DNA from: Agapanthus africanus
Lineage: Eukaryota; Streptophyta; Magnoliopsida; Asparagales; Amaryllidaceae
Assembly: GCA_030015575.1 (NCBI GenBank)
Contig: CM057346.1
Location: forward strand, 560,176,315-560,240,314
Reading direction: 5' to 3'
Length of the DNA: 64,000 bases
Both the position numbers and the translations under genes were made by a program. Positions within the stretch are counted from its first letter, which is position 1. Each line of letters opens with the position of its first letter. The notes beneath the pieces are model-generated. The model was not told the DNA's origin, did not search any database, and saw only the letters and a program-made list of their open reading frames with translations. Of this stretch, positions 1 to 12,111 are shown piece by piece.

Positions 1-1002
1 AATTTCTAGTGAGTAGAACCTAGTTTTAATAGTATATGGTATTTTGTTGAAATATCGGTATTTTGTATTGAATTGTAATGGTATTTTCCTGTAATGGTGA
101 TTCTTTTGATTTAGAAAACTTGGAATATTTATATAGCATAATTAAAATAGATATTTTGATAATATATATATACACATATATTTAAAAATAAGTTTTATTT
201 ATTTTCTTGTAAAATTCTCATTTTCTAAAGAAAAATGCATTAAAATTCCATTGAGATCGAATGCTTCTTTCGAAGGTCTGTATCTCACTCTACTAGGACC
301 GAGGATGTGCGATAATCCGCACCATCCCGAACGGGGTCCCCAAAAGTGGGTTGTAGAGGCGCAATCGCAAGGAATTGTTTAATACATCTTTTTATAGAAA
401 TGGTTTTATAAATTGATGGTATTTATTTGTAAAGTCGTTTTATCCCATAACTATGTTCCTAAATTTCCATCGTGCTATGTTAGAGATGTGTTTTGTGATG
501 AGGTAGGTCATTACCTCGTGAACTATTTATAGGTAAAATAGGTATTATGTTGTTTTATGTCGAAAAATAAGTTTGTGGTATTTTACTGTAAAACTACGAT
601 AAAAATTTCAATATAGAATATTTTGATATGAAACTTGTTTTAATATATTTGTTTATGTTTGTTAAATAATATGTGAGAGTATGTAATTTTATTGATTAAG
701 AAAAGTAACGTTTTAAATAAAAATTGAATCGGAAGTCGGATTAACTCCGCTTCCGTCGGGTTTTAGAAATGAATGTTTTTAAAGTAGAAGAAAAGAGGAG
801 GAGGGGGAATTACTGGCTTTTAAGGTAAAGGGGAGAAGTGGGAAGAGTAGGGAAGCGCCGGTGTGTCGTTTCGTCGCCGGAAACTCCTTGGATCGTCGCC
901 GGAACTTCGCCCTTTTACTAACTCCACTTGTACACTAAAGGACTTGAGAATTTAGTAGAGTTTTAATAATGAAATTCCGGTGAGGAGAGGTGAAATATGG
1001 TG

Positions 1003-1015
1003 TGGTATTTATAGG
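1003..1015 (-). promoter_or_regulatory. TATA-like box of TEK1 LTR promoter
   Basis: The minus strand reads CCCCTATAAATACC, a good plant TATA box with flanking C residues. Transcription would start about 30 bases further left, marking the U3/R boundary of the LTR. Assigned by motif and position only. Confidence 0.45.
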
Positions 1016-1385
1016 GGAAATTAGGGTTTAGTGGGTGAAAGAAATGCATTAACATTGGATTAAATGGGCAATTTTTTGTTCTCTGTATGAATGCAGAGAA
1101 AACAAACAGTGTGGGAGGAGTGGGGTAGCTAAAGAGGTGCTCGGGGCAAAAATCCAAAGCTTTACCCACGGTTTAGCTCAGCGGTGCCGGTCTTATTGGG
1201 CATTTCTCCGGCCCAAAACCGGTGGAATGGGGTTAGGTTATTGCCACGTGTTGGTTTTGCTTGGTTTATCCCCGTGCACATGTTTTATTAATCTGTGTCT
1301 CTTCAGTTTACATGTAGTGCACATGCAAACCCTTGAGCTTCTGAAAAATTAAAAGAAAATTAATTAAAAAAGATAATATAGCTGG

Positions 1386-1443
1386 GGAGATTCGATCACA
1401 GGGGCTACGTCACAGCGGTGCAAGGCTTTACCAATGTGCTACA
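1386..1443 (-). other. tRNA-like A-box/B-box segment inside TEK1 LTR
   Basis: The minus strand shows TAGCACATTGGTAAAGC, close to a tRNA A box, then about 35 bases later GATCGAATCTCC, close to a B box. It does not fold as a full cloverleaf and has no acceptor stem. It could be the head of a tRNA-derived SINE fragment or a chance internal pol III-like promoter. Confidence 0.3.
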
Positions 1444-1617
1444 AGTGTTTTCTTGCTGTTCTAGAGTAAAACAAATACTTATAGTATACACAGGATTGCA
1501 AATACCTCAATTGTACATTAACTTTTAAACAATTTTATGTACATTGGAATTGGAGTTGTTACAGTCTATCGTCCTTACAAAAATTTCGTCCTCGAAATTT
1601 ACAATTTATTTTAAGGA

Positions 1618-3444
1618 CTAGTTTACAAAGAGATGAAGGTATCTTGCACGCATCTCATCTTCCCTTTCCCATGTTGATTCTCCTAGTGTGTCATTTCTCC
1701 ACATCACTCGAACCAAGTTGACTTCCCTGTTTCGAAATGACTTCACCTTTCTATCCAAGATCTCAATAGATTGTTGCACACAGGATAAATCTAGCTGTAT
1801 AGTGAGTTCGAAATGATCAAGAATAGGGCTGGGGTCACTCATATGCCTTCTGAGTTGGGATATGTGGAATACGTTGTGCACTCCTTCTAATGAAGGTGGA
1901 AGTGCCAAGTGATAAGCCACTTCACCAACTCGTTCGAGTATGTCGAACGGTCCAATGTATCTTGGACTAAGTTTACCCCGTCTTCCAAAATGAATCACTC
2001 CACGGTTTGGAGATATCTTCAAAAATACATGTTCTCCCGGTTGGAACTCCAAGTGACGGCGCTTTGTATCAGCCCAGTGCTTCTGTCGATCTTGGGCGAT
2101 GCGCATTCGTTCCCTGATAGTACGAACCACGTCGACAGTTGCTTCTCAGGTCCAAGAGGCTCTCTATCTCCGATGTCGTCGCAACTTAATGGCGATCGAC
2201 ACTTCCTTTCATATAGCGCTGCAAAAGGTGCCATTTCTATACTTGCTTGGTAGTGTTGTTGTATGAAAACTCCACAAGAAGTAGGTGATCTTCCCACGAT
2301 CCTCCGAAGTCTAGCATACACGCTCTGAGCATATCTTCCAAGATCTGAATAGTTTGCTCAGACTGACCATCGGTTTGTGGATGATAAGCTGTGCTGAAGT
2401 TCAGACTTGTTCCCAAGCTCGCTTGCAGACTTTGCCAAAACTGGGATCGGAATCTAGTGTCACGATCGGAAACAATGCAGACTGGTACTTCATGAAGTCT
2501 CACGATTTTCTGTATGAGTTCATAGGTATCAGAGATAGTACATATTTGAAGAGTTTAAATCTTACTTAGATTCTTCCCTCCATGTACTTCTTTGCTAATG
2601 TCTCAGTAGATTGGCCAATTCGAAATGGGATGAAGTGAGCCGACTTTGTGAGTCGATCTACAATAACCCATATCGCATCGTTACCTTTCATGCAGCGAGG
2701 AAGTGCAGTCACAAAATCCATTGTGATGTGTTGCCACTTCCATTCTGGGATAGGTAACTGTTGAAGTAATCCAACAGTCCTGTGATGTTCAGCCTTTACT
2801 TGCTGACACACCAAGCATTTAGCGACGCTTCTGGCTACTTCACGCTTCATTCCATGCCACCAGTAATTTTGACGTAGATCCTTGTACATCTTTGTACCTC
2901 CAGGGTGTACTGAGTAAGGAAAGCTGTGAGCTTCTCTCATCAACTCTTCTCGCACAGAACCTTTTGGTACACACAATCTATTGCCGTATCTCAAAGATCC
3001 GTCTTTATGGATGATGAAGTCTATTCTAAGTCCATTTTCTACTTGTTCTCTGATCTTTTGCAACTTAGCATCACTTGTTTGAGCTGCTTTGATCTGATTG
3101 ACAATGGTGGATTAAACTTGTAAGTTCATCAAATTTGAAGCGTTACCTGGAATGACCACTTCAATCTCCATCTAATGCAAGTCTTGTTGAAGCTTCCACT
3201 GAGCGGTGAGGTTCATTGCTGATGGTTGGCGACTAAGGGCATCAGGTACTACATTCACCTTCCCTGGGTGATATTGCAAGTTGATGTCGAAGTCCGCCAT
3301 GAGTTCTAACCATCTTCTCTGTCGCATATTCAACTCTTTCTGAGTAAACATATATTTCAGACTCTTGTGATCTGTGTATATGTTCACTCGTTCACCAAGA
3401 AGATAATGGCGCCAAATCTTAAGAGCAAAGATTACGGCTGCCAA
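1618..3444 (-). pseudogene. TEK1 pol remnant: RNase H, integrase, chromodomain
   Basis: Read right to left. The RNase H end is recognised by the [20 protein letters not shown] motif near 3330-3390 and by DALSRQP. The integrase has its HHCC zinc region near 2800-2950, then [10 protein letters not shown] near 2690-2730, IVSDRDTRF near 2450-2480 and [10 protein letters not shown] near 2370-2400. The C-terminal part, 1618-2020, has LSPRYIGPF and a chromodomain-like region with VRVMWRN and ESTWERE. It is a non-functional fossil broken in several places. Relatives in this window are TEK2 and TEK3, but the LTR sequence here is clearly different, so it is a separate family. Confidence 0.85.
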
Positions 3445-3492
3445 CTCTAAATCATGCGTCAGATAATGGCGCCAAATCGTAAGAGCAAATAT
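3401..3492. repeat. Short direct duplication at the right edge of TEK1
   Basis: About 32 bases starting AGATAATGGCGCCAAATC occur at 3401 and again at 3461, offset by 60 bases. The second copy ends where Tat-type LTR sequence begins. A templated repair scar at the junction would explain it. Confidence 0.6.
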
Positions 3493-5265
3493 TAGTGCTA
3501 AGCATTAGAGTCTCATGGCACTCACGTATGAAACATGTGAGGCACTCAGATATGAGAGTTGCTCCAATCAGTGCGAAGCACTTTAGATATTTTGACTAAT
3601 CTTAAAGTGCTGAGCACTTTGCATGGTACTCACGTGGGAAGCACGTGAGCATTGGGTTTCATTTGTTCACTTCCCCTCTTTTTACAGAAGTCCTAAGCAC
3701 TTTGGGTTTCCAAGAGCGTTGCGCGTGTATTACACGTGACTACTTTCTTTTGGGGTTTTATTTGGTGGCTGCTTAATTGACAAAGGGGTTTTTCTTTGCT
3801 CTTCAGGCGCCCACGTGGGAAACCAGCGAACCAGTTTTAGCTTTTATTTTTCTTGTTTTAAGCACTCACGTAAGAAACACGTGAGGCTCCATAACAGTGC
3901 TAAGCACTAATGAGACGCTAAGTTATCATTGTTATTTGTTTTCAAAGATATTGATCTCTGTTAATGACAATTTTAGTCATTGATGATTATCAAGATTTCT
4001 ATTTTGAAGATCTTGAATCATTATCATTGTTATTATTGGAGAACTAAGTTCTCTTTTATTTTTATAAGAACTAAGTCTTTATATAGGGTTAAACCCTAAT
4101 ATTGGGGGAATTAAATTCCCAGAACATATGTTCTTTTCTTTTTCTTTCTTTTTCTTTTTAACTTAGTTCATATCTATAAGTTTTGAGTCTGAAGAACAGA
4201 ATCTCCCCGATGAGAATTAAATTCTCAACTTGTGGAGAGATTTGCTTTTGCAAATCTCTAACCAGAGGAAGAACTAAGTTCTTGTATAAAGGGTTAAACC
4301 CTTATATAAGCAAATGAGAGACAATATGATTTCTGTGTTTTCTTTACCTAGGGTTTCAACGAGAAAAGTCTTTTTCTATGAGAATTAAATTCTCTCTTCT
4401 CTCAAGAGCTCACTATATTCTTTTTTGTAGAAGCTTGTGGGAAGTTCTCTCCGTTCTCTTTTTTCCTCTCTGTCTTCTTACTCCTATTTATAAGAGAAGA
4501 TAAAAGATCAACTTGTTAAGAAAATATCTGATTGAGAGATCATGATTGATTTCATAATCAATCAAAAATGATCTTTTAGATCAATTGGTGAATTTTATTC
4601 ACTGTTGGATTTTTAATCCAAAGGCTCTCTGTTTAACAGAGAAGTTTTTTTTTGTTTAACAAGATTAGGAAATATTTTTCCTAAGATAGAATTTCATTCT
4701 ATCAGATGATCGGTGGGTGATTTTATAATCACCGTTGGATCTTTTATCTAAGGGTCTTCTGTTTAACAGAGAAGATCTTTCTAGTTTGAGAAAGATCAAG
4801 GAGATATTTCCCACGTAGAATTTAATCATATCAGATGGTCTAATTGGTGATATTTTATTACAATTGGATTTTAAATCCAAGATTCTCTGTTAGAGAAAAA
4901 TCCTTCCATATTAGAAAGATCAGGAAAAATATTTCCCAAATAGAATTTAATTCTATCACATAGAATGAGTATTTTAAAATTGGAGCGCTCACATGCTTTG
5001 CATGTGAGCGCTGGCAATTTATGTGGCAAGAGAACTTACGTATGTAACACATGATCATTAGTGTGGGTTTTGGCTTGTTTATTTTCAGTGCTCATATGGT
5101 TTGCATATGAGCGCTCACTTGTTTAACACGTGGGGCCTATTTGGCCTATCAATTATTTGATTGCGGCACCTATATGCTTGTATATAGGCGCTCATGTGTT
5201 TAACACGTGAGATTTATTTAGCCTATGAGTTGTGTGGGGAATTTTCTCCCCTTTCTCTTTTTTTT
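3493..5265 (-). repeat. Partial Tat-type LTR, palindrome-rich (possible TAT1 3' LTR)
   Basis: This 1.8-kb stretch has no coding potential and matches the style and order of 40500-42270 (the TAT1 5' LTR) in the same orientation. Shared blocks include AAGTGCTTAGCACTT-type palindromes, GAACTAAGTTC, GAGAATTAAATTCTC, CTCTGTTTAACAGAG, and CACGTG-containing arms. A TATA-like box, on the minus strand CTTATAAATAGG, lies near 4493-4505. Neither end shows a clean TG/CA LTR terminus, so the copy is truncated. It could be the 3' LTR of TAT1 displaced by later loss, but divergence from 40500-42270 is large, so the pairing is uncertain. Confidence 0.65.
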
Positions 5266-6111
5266 ATGAGGGACCAATTATCACTGATGAGATCTAGAGA
5301 TCCAGGAGGTCCACGTATCCGAGTGATCATCATCTATTCATCTACCTTCTAAAAGAGAGAGATCGGGAGCAAATTAGGGTTCTTGTATTCTACTTTCTAA
5401 GGAGCAAAATTGTAAATGCAATAGTTGATTAATAAAGATAGTGTTTTTATTATTCTTTTTGCCATTAATTTCCGCACTTATTTTCTGCACTTACTTTCTG
5501 AATCTTAACTATGTTTTCATTCTTGTTTAACCTTTCTTCTAAATCTTTAACCATGAGCGAGTAAGTCTTAGCTTACTAGGGTTCATAGGATAGGGTAGAA
5601 CAATGGATGATAAAATCTTTTAATTTCTCTTATACATTTTAAAGTTTATAAAGTTTAGCAAAATAAATGTTAACCTCCTTATCGGGCGCGCTACCAATTT
5701 ATTAATAGTCACGACCACGCTATGAGATTGGTTTAACACTTGTTTTGTTAAGAGCTAGACATGAATAGAGATCAATGCAAGGACAAGGATTAGTAGTGGG
5801 GAAACCCTAGTTTCTTCCAAAAAAATCATAATCTACATTCATCACTATCGATCTAGTTTTAAACTATTAAAAGATAAAAGGAGTCATTTTTAATTATTCA
5901 TCCATTACCACTAAGTCCTATGAACCGTACAAGACTTTTCTTTATAAATCTTATATCCGTAAACGAAAAACAATTACCCTTCTTTAATCAAATCGTCTAA
6001 AGCAAGAAAAGAGTTCACGTTTTCCTACGGACGACTCGTACTCATCGCGGCTAGCTACTAGCGACACCATCTTGATTGCGGTTACTTTACAAAAACACCT
6101 TTTAACGATCA
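5266..6111 (+). repeat. ATH1 5' LTR (3' portion only)
   Basis: Nearly collinear with 11298-12106, from ATTATCACTGATGAGATC to the end ACGATCA, with scattered differences. The LTR terminus is placed at 6111 because the primer-binding site follows. The upstream part of the LTR, including its TATA box, is missing here and survives only in the right copy. Confidence 0.8.
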
Positions 6112-7113
6112 ATCAAATAGCGCCGTTACCGGGGAAACGGCTGTAATTTTTTTCTTGTTATTCGGGTAGATTTCTTATAAAATCCGGCAACCATAAAATA
6201 AACGAGAACCAAAACCGCATCTTGTGTACTTAACGATTATTGTGTGAGTTTTGCAAGGGAATCTGGAGTAACCGGAGCAAGGAAATAGAGATTCAGAGAT
6301 TTCAACTTAGACCAGAGGAGCATAGGGGAGCGCTGAAGAAATATTGGCAAAAGATCCCTCATAAAAGCGGCGGAACCACGGCAGAACTAAGGGTTTGGCG
6401 GCGGAACCGCAGCGATTTGGGTGAATTGCGACCCCAAAATCCTCTGGTATTTTCACAAGATATTTATCTCTCCTCTAAAACTCCAATAAATTGATTCTAC
6501 CTACAGGATTCTTTGCAAACATCGCCGCTAAAAATCTTTTTGCGTGTTTTAGATTTTGGTTTGTTTTGCATATGTAAAACGGACATTAAGGAACAATAAA
6601 CCCAAATTCATATTAGGTGGGGATTTCATCACCCTTCCTAAGATCCACAAATCACAAACGTACATACGCATAACCCTACATTAATAAAAAATATCTAGAC
6701 CAAGCCCTAAGGACTGTCACGCTCAATTAGGACAAAGGAAGGTCATGGGTAATCTATTGCTTATCTGCATTTCTCTTGTGGTGTCTAGGCAAGTGTGACT
6801 AAGGAAAGTGGTTACTTAATTAGGCCCGCTATTTCGGTGATTCGTATAGCAGATACCTCTCACTTACTTGGCACTTACCTGGCCACAAGATTGATAAGGA
6901 GGTAATAGAGGATTGATCTTGCGATTTGTCCTTTGGAAGTCTTGGAGCGGTCTAGTGAATTGACCTAGTTAACACTAATTCTAGGGATTGATTGTGCATT
7001 TTTTGATTTGTTGAGTCAAGTTTCAAGTCACTCTTTCAAAGCAAAAAAAATTCGAAAATCCAAAAAGAGCTTAAATCATTACCATCACCCTCTTTTCTTT
7101 TCACTTTCTTATA
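6112..7113 (+). other. ATH1 primer-binding site and leader
   Basis: TAGCGCCGTTACCGGGGAA at 6118-6136 is close to the TGGCGCCGTTGCCGGGGA primer-binding site typical of Athila-group elements. The following kilobase is a noncoding leader. It contains a short block rich in GGCGGAACC (6368-6410) that resembles a similar GGCGGAACC block in the right LTR (11120-11185). No convincing ORF is seen. Confidence 0.7.
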
Positions 7114-9224
7114 ATGGGTAACCCAAACAAGCGAACTCTTGCCAAGTTTTACTATCCAGAACCAGATATTTCTTGTTTTCATAATTGCTTCGGTACCAAA
7201 CCCGACTCTACTATATCTTTAAGAGATAGGATAGAACAAGCGGAAAAGAATAGTTGGATGCCTCACTCAAGGTCCTATCAACTGCATCAAAATTCCACAT
7301 CTTCTTATGTTGAAAAGCCATTTAAGACGAGTGAGAGAACTTCGAAACACATGTCCATCGCTGAGTATATTGCGAAGGCTGAAAGCCAAAGTTTCAATCC
7401 TTTCACTAATCCAAAACCGTTAGGACAACAAACACCATCATTTTCATATGAAAATATTGATACTCGTTTTGAGGCGAATATGACATCTTTTACACTCATG
7501 ACCATTCCTGAAAAAATAGCAATTGCCAGTCGCCAACAAACCAACCAATCTCAATATTCTTCATACCACAATATTGATCATAATCCTGTTTATGAAACTT
7601 GGGTTCACCCTTCTAATTCTTATCCACGGTACCAAACTTTCACACGCTCTCATGTTGACACTTATCTTGAGGCTAATGGAACAAATCAGAAATGCATGTC
7701 GATTGCGGAACATATTGAACTCGCCCGTAGCCAACAATTAAAGGCATCTCTTCTTAACATTTCTCTTCAGGCTAATGCGGCAAATCATAAACGCATGTCA
7801 ATTGCGGAACATATTGAACTAGCCCGTAGCCAATAATTAGACACTTCCTAACCATACTCAACTTCCTCATCTTATCTAGACAGTGCTTCTGAAAATCAAT
7901 TAGGAAGTTCCACGGTTCAAAGAGAATCCTTTATTGAAACTTCTTCACAACTCATGTCTAGTCTTGAAGTAGAGTTGAAATTGAGTAGTGAAAAAGATCA
8001 AGATCCATCAAATTCAAACCAAAACCAATTCTTTTGATCTCGACACCTTCCATCCTGCACTCCGACCGAATATATTCGATGTTCAACTACTTCATAGTTT
8101 AAGTGATGAGGTGTCCGAGAATAACATGTTTGACTTTTCTAATAGTGAGTGTGAAAGAGAGCTTTACACCATTTCAAATTAAACCGATCCTTATTCGAGA
8201 CACTTGATATTTCAAACCTTCCAACTCCATCAAGTGAACAAGTTACTTATCGATTGAGGACAGTATAATTGATAAATTTTTAAATACCTATTTGTTTGAT
8301 TTGACCGAAGGTATTAGTGAGAGTGGTAATGAGAATATCGTTGAAGATGAACCCGTTATGTTGGATGAGTTGGATTCTCCCACCCATCATGAAAGTGAAC
8401 ATCTTCCTGTAAATTTAACCGATCATATTCTTACCATCGACCTATCCAATATGCAAAATGATATTCGGCCTTCATTTCCCATATCTGGTTCAACAATGCT
8501 TGACACACAAGTTTATTTACCCACTTCATCACCCACTTTCTTTGGTTCTTCTAATCTTCTTTCAACTCCACCAAGTTTTGATAAATCACACTCCGATATT
8601 TCGATTTCTATGATTTTTGAAAGACCACTTGATATAGACTCTTTTGAAAATAAGTTAGATGAGCTTTTCAAGGCTCCTACCTCCATAATTTATGACAAAT
8701 CAAGTGTGTTGAATTCTGGCGCGAAAAAGATTGACCTTGAAACTTTCAATCTTTCTAGAGAATCTGCTTATTCCACTGATTATTTTCTTTCTGATGGGAT
8801 AATCATCAATGAAAGTTTCGAAAATATTTTCGCCGAAGAACTCGCATTTCTTAAAGACTTGGATGTTGTGATGAATCAGCCTCTATTGGAAATTCGTAAG
8901 TCTCTATTTGATCCCGGAGAAGTTGAACCACCACCCTTTCTTCTTATCATATACGAGAATCCGACTATTCCACCCATTCCTAATCATTCACATTCTTGTT
9001 TTCGTTCATACTCACTTTTTCTTCTCTACCAACCGAGACGTAAATCCTTTCAATCATACCTCTTATCTCCTCCCCATTTCTTCACGTCTATCTGTGACAT
9101 GATCATCTACCAACCATGGTGTTACATTGATAAAATATTCGAATGGTTGGTGTTAACTTTTGGTGTTTGTAAAGCTTTGTATAGACCAATAACTTTGCCC
9201 CCTCCTATAATTTTCAATGCTTAA
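7114..9224 (+). pseudogene. ATH1 coding remnant with repeated SIAE helix motif, function unknown
   Basis: The first open stretch (7114-7836, 240 codons) begins MGNPNKRTLAKFYYPEPDIS and carries five spaced copies of a short helix-like motif: SLRDRIEQAEK, MSIAEYIAKAESQ, MTIPEKIAIASRQ, and MSIAEHIELARSQ twice. The copies are separated by 25-50 residue linkers rich in Asn, Ser, Tyr and Pro. The last open stretch (8292-9224) is acidic with no family resemblance I recognise, and ends with hydrophobic and aromatic residues. There is no capsid, zinc knuckle or protease motif. I do not recognise the protein. It may be a highly derived gag-region product or a captured host sequence. The region is broken in a few places. 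Confidence 0.5.
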
Positions 9225-10603
9225 TACTGTTTCACTCAAGTTGTGGGGAAGAAAAATATTTTGGCTCTTGAAAGAAAATAAATTTTTTGTACAATTGTGA
9301 GCCAAAAATAAGTTTGGAGGATAATTTCACTGTCATTGACTTTTTTCCCCTTTTGCTAATAATTGAGAACTTTTTCCTCCCAATTCTACAGGTTTTGAGG
9401 TTAAAAGATGACATCGGTGAGGACACTGCTGCAAATAAGTTTGGGGGAGGTTTTTGCTTATTCACGCATCATTTTTGCATTATACTAAATAAAAGCACAA
9501 AAAAAATTTGATAATAAAAGTTAGGATGTGAAAAATACATATGAAAGATAAGAAGAGATTCAAGAAAAGCACGAAAATTAGATATTTTAAAACGAAACTA
9601 GTAATAAGTAGTCATGAGCTGTTGTCCAAGGATTAATAAGATGAAGGAAATTACTATTCTACGGATAGAAATAAGTCTGAAAAAGAGTCCCTATTCTTGA
9701 GTCCAAACATCTGAACGTTGATACCCTACTACAAGCACTTGCACACATTTTGAAACTTGGAATAGTATAGAATACCTTGAAATGCTCTTATCTAAAAGTC
9801 TTAGTATGAAGAGAGAGAAAAATACACAAACAAAAATATAAAAAAAAATGATGAAGAAAAATGAACACTGGTTTTGTAATTACTTAAGGCAGCATAAAAA
9901 AATATAGCGAGAGTGCCTTATCATCTAGTGCCTTAGACCAACTGGTTTAGGAGCCACTGCTAAGCCTTAGATGTTGCAAGACTAGGATATTGCTAATTAT
10001 GCCTTAATGAGAGAGCACATTTGGTAATCGTTTGGTTAGTACCTCAAGAAATATTAACGGTCGCATGAAGAATGTGTGAGCGATTCCATCTATAAAACAT
10101 TCACCGACTAAAAAATACTAAGGAAGATGGACAAGAGTATGATAGATTGAATTGAATTCTCTAAATGCAGGGATGTCTTTTACACACACGTAGGAGTATA
10201 TGATCGATATTTGGAAGAAATGTAGGGAAGAAAACTAAAGGTGATGTTTTATTGAGAATTGATATGATTTCTGACATCTTTTCACGACTATTAAGATAGA
10301 GCTCATGTCAACTAAAAAGCTAGTATAGTTTGAAACTCTTATTTTCAAGTTCTTTCTTTTATACGTTCATTATCTTTGTATATAACTTTCATCTTCTTTC
10401 TTTTGTTATGGAATTTTGTGGGTGTAATCCGCTGAAAACCCTCAGGAGACAACACTCCTCCTACTAGAGACACTTAGAAATTTAAAGGCTTGTTGCACGA
10501 GCTAAGTGCAATCGTGTTGCCTACGAAAGTGTGATAGGTTTTTTCTTTTTCTTTTTCTCTAACTAGTTTACTCGGGATGATCAATGATAAGTTTGGGGGT
10601 ATT
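9225..10603 (+). other. ATH1 3' noncoding region with two polypurine tracts
   Basis: AT-rich and without a credible ORF. AAATAAGTTTGGGGGAGG occurs at 9434-9451 and ATAAGTTTGGGGGTATT at 10587-10603. The second lies immediately before the 3' LTR and is the functional polypurine tract by position. The first resembles the internal tract found after the coding region in Athila relatives. Confidence 0.65.
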
Positions 10604-12106
10604 TGATTAGTCTAAAATATTGCACATTTGAATGAATATTTTCCCTACAATTGTTAAGTACTAAAAGGTGTTTATTGTAAATATAGAACATATGAGGGTT
10701 TATTTGTAAAAAGTTTATTATCATATGTTTCTACATTATATTTAACATAATGAAGGAAAATATATGCATATAATATCTATATGAAATCTTAGTAATTAAA
10801 ATATGCATATCATATCAAATATTTCTAATCAATATTCATAAGATTTAATATCATTTAAATGGTTAGGATAATATCTCAAAAATATCAAATACTACTAGCA
10901 CTATGATTTGAGATATTGTGCAGATTTTAGCTCAGGTCTGGAATCCAAGTAAGAGATCCGAGTCAAATCAGGATATCGAAACCGAATCTGCCAAAATTTA
11001 GAAGCAAATCATGAGATCTAGCAACGGCAGAGACTCAGAGCATTATTTTCAGGATCTATACATCAATAGGATCTCCACATGGAAACACAAGAGAACACAA
11101 AAAATCCCAAAATTTGATACCACCAAACTGCGGCGGAACCGCGCCAAACAAGGCTATATGCGGCAGTTCCGCGGCGGTTTGATAGCTCTACGAAGTGATA
11201 TCTGGTGGTTTGGATGTTAACTGCATATATTCTTATATGGAATCTAGAGTTTCTAGTTTCTGGGACTATATAAGAGACCGAGAGCTGTACATTGAAAATT
11301 ATCACCGATGAGATCAAGATATCCAAGAGGTCCACATATCTGATTGATCATCATCTATTCATCTACCTCCTACAAGAGAGAGATCGAGAGCAAACTAGGA
11401 TTCTTGTATTCTACTTTCTAAGGAGAAAAATTGTAAATGCAATAGTTGATTAATAAAGGTAGTGTTTTTATTATTCTTTTTGTAATTAATTTTCACACTT
11501 ACTTTATGCATCTTAACTATGTTTTCATTCTTGTTCAACCTTTCTTCTAGATCTTTAACCATGAGCGAGTAAGTCTTAGCTTGCTAGGGTTCGTAGAATA
11601 GGGTAGAACAATGGATGATAAAATCTTTTAAAATCTTTTATACATTTTAAAGTTTATAAACCTTAGCAAAATAAATGTTAACCTCCTTATTGGGTGCGCT
11701 ATCAATTTATTGCTAGTCATGACCACGATTTTAGATTGATTTAACACTTGTTTTGTTAAGGGCTAGATATGAATAGAGATCAATGCAAGGACAAGGGTTA
11801 GTAGTGGGGAAATCCTAGTTTCTTCCAAAAAAATCCTAATTTACATTCATCATTTTAAACTATTAAAAGATAAAATGAGTCATTTTTAATTGTTCATCCA
11901 TTACTACTAAGTCCTATGAACCGAACAAGCCTTTTCTTTATAAATCTTATATCTGTAAACGATAAACAATCACCAATCTTTAATTAACTCGTCTAAAGCA
12001 AGAAAAAAGTTCACGTTTCCCTACGGACGACCCGTACTCATCACGGCTAGCTACTAGCGACACCGTCTTGATTGCGGTTACTTTACAAAACACTTTTTAA
12101 CGATCA
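10604..12106 (+). repeat. ATH1 3' LTR
   Basis: About 1.5 kb, beginning TGATTAGTC right after the polypurine tract and ending ACGATCA. A TATA-like box CTATATAAG lies at 11266-11274. After 12106 the sequence switches to minus-strand Tat protease-region coding, GGTACACCTTGGCAC. The right part is repeated at 5266-6111. Confidence 0.8.
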
Positions 12107-12111
12107 ATTAG

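Larger units (their letters stand above)
1..1563 (-). repeat. TEK1 3' LTR (incomplete at window edge)
   Basis: In element orientation the LTR starts TGTAACAACTCC (reverse complement ending at 1563), directly after the post-pol stretch, which is the usual Tekay/Del arrangement. It is AT-rich, with a C+G-rich block at about 840-915 downstream of a TATA-like box. The left end lies outside the window, so no target duplication can be read. Nothing else gene-like is seen here. Confidence 0.75.
1..3492 (-). mobile_element. TEK1: Tekay/Del-like chromovirus remnant, 3' part
   Basis: Remnant of a Ty3/gypsy chromovirus reading right to left. Visible parts in element order are RNase H, integrase zinc-finger and catalytic region, a chromodomain-like C-terminus, the conserved post-pol stretch written on the plus strand as TTTCGTCCTCGAAATTT near 1585, and a 3' LTR that runs off the left edge. 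Gag, protease, most of reverse transcriptase and the 5' LTR are absent from the window. The coding remnant is broken in a handful of places. It ends at the right against an unrelated Tat-type LTR. Lineage is inferred from the chromodomain and the post-pol sequence. Confidence 0.85.
5266..12106 (+). mobile_element. ATH1: Athila-like non-autonomous LTR element
   Basis: Two direct repeats (5266-6111 and the right part of 10604-12106) flank an internal region that begins with an Athila-style primer-binding site and ends with an AAGTTTGGGGGT polypurine tract. No gag, protease, reverse transcriptase or integrase motif is recognisable, so the element appears non-autonomous. The left LTR lacks roughly its first 650 bases and abuts a Tat-type LTR. 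The right LTR abuts TAT1 protease-region sequence, so ATH1 was probably inserted in TAT1. The coding remnant is broken in a few places. Confidence 0.75.
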
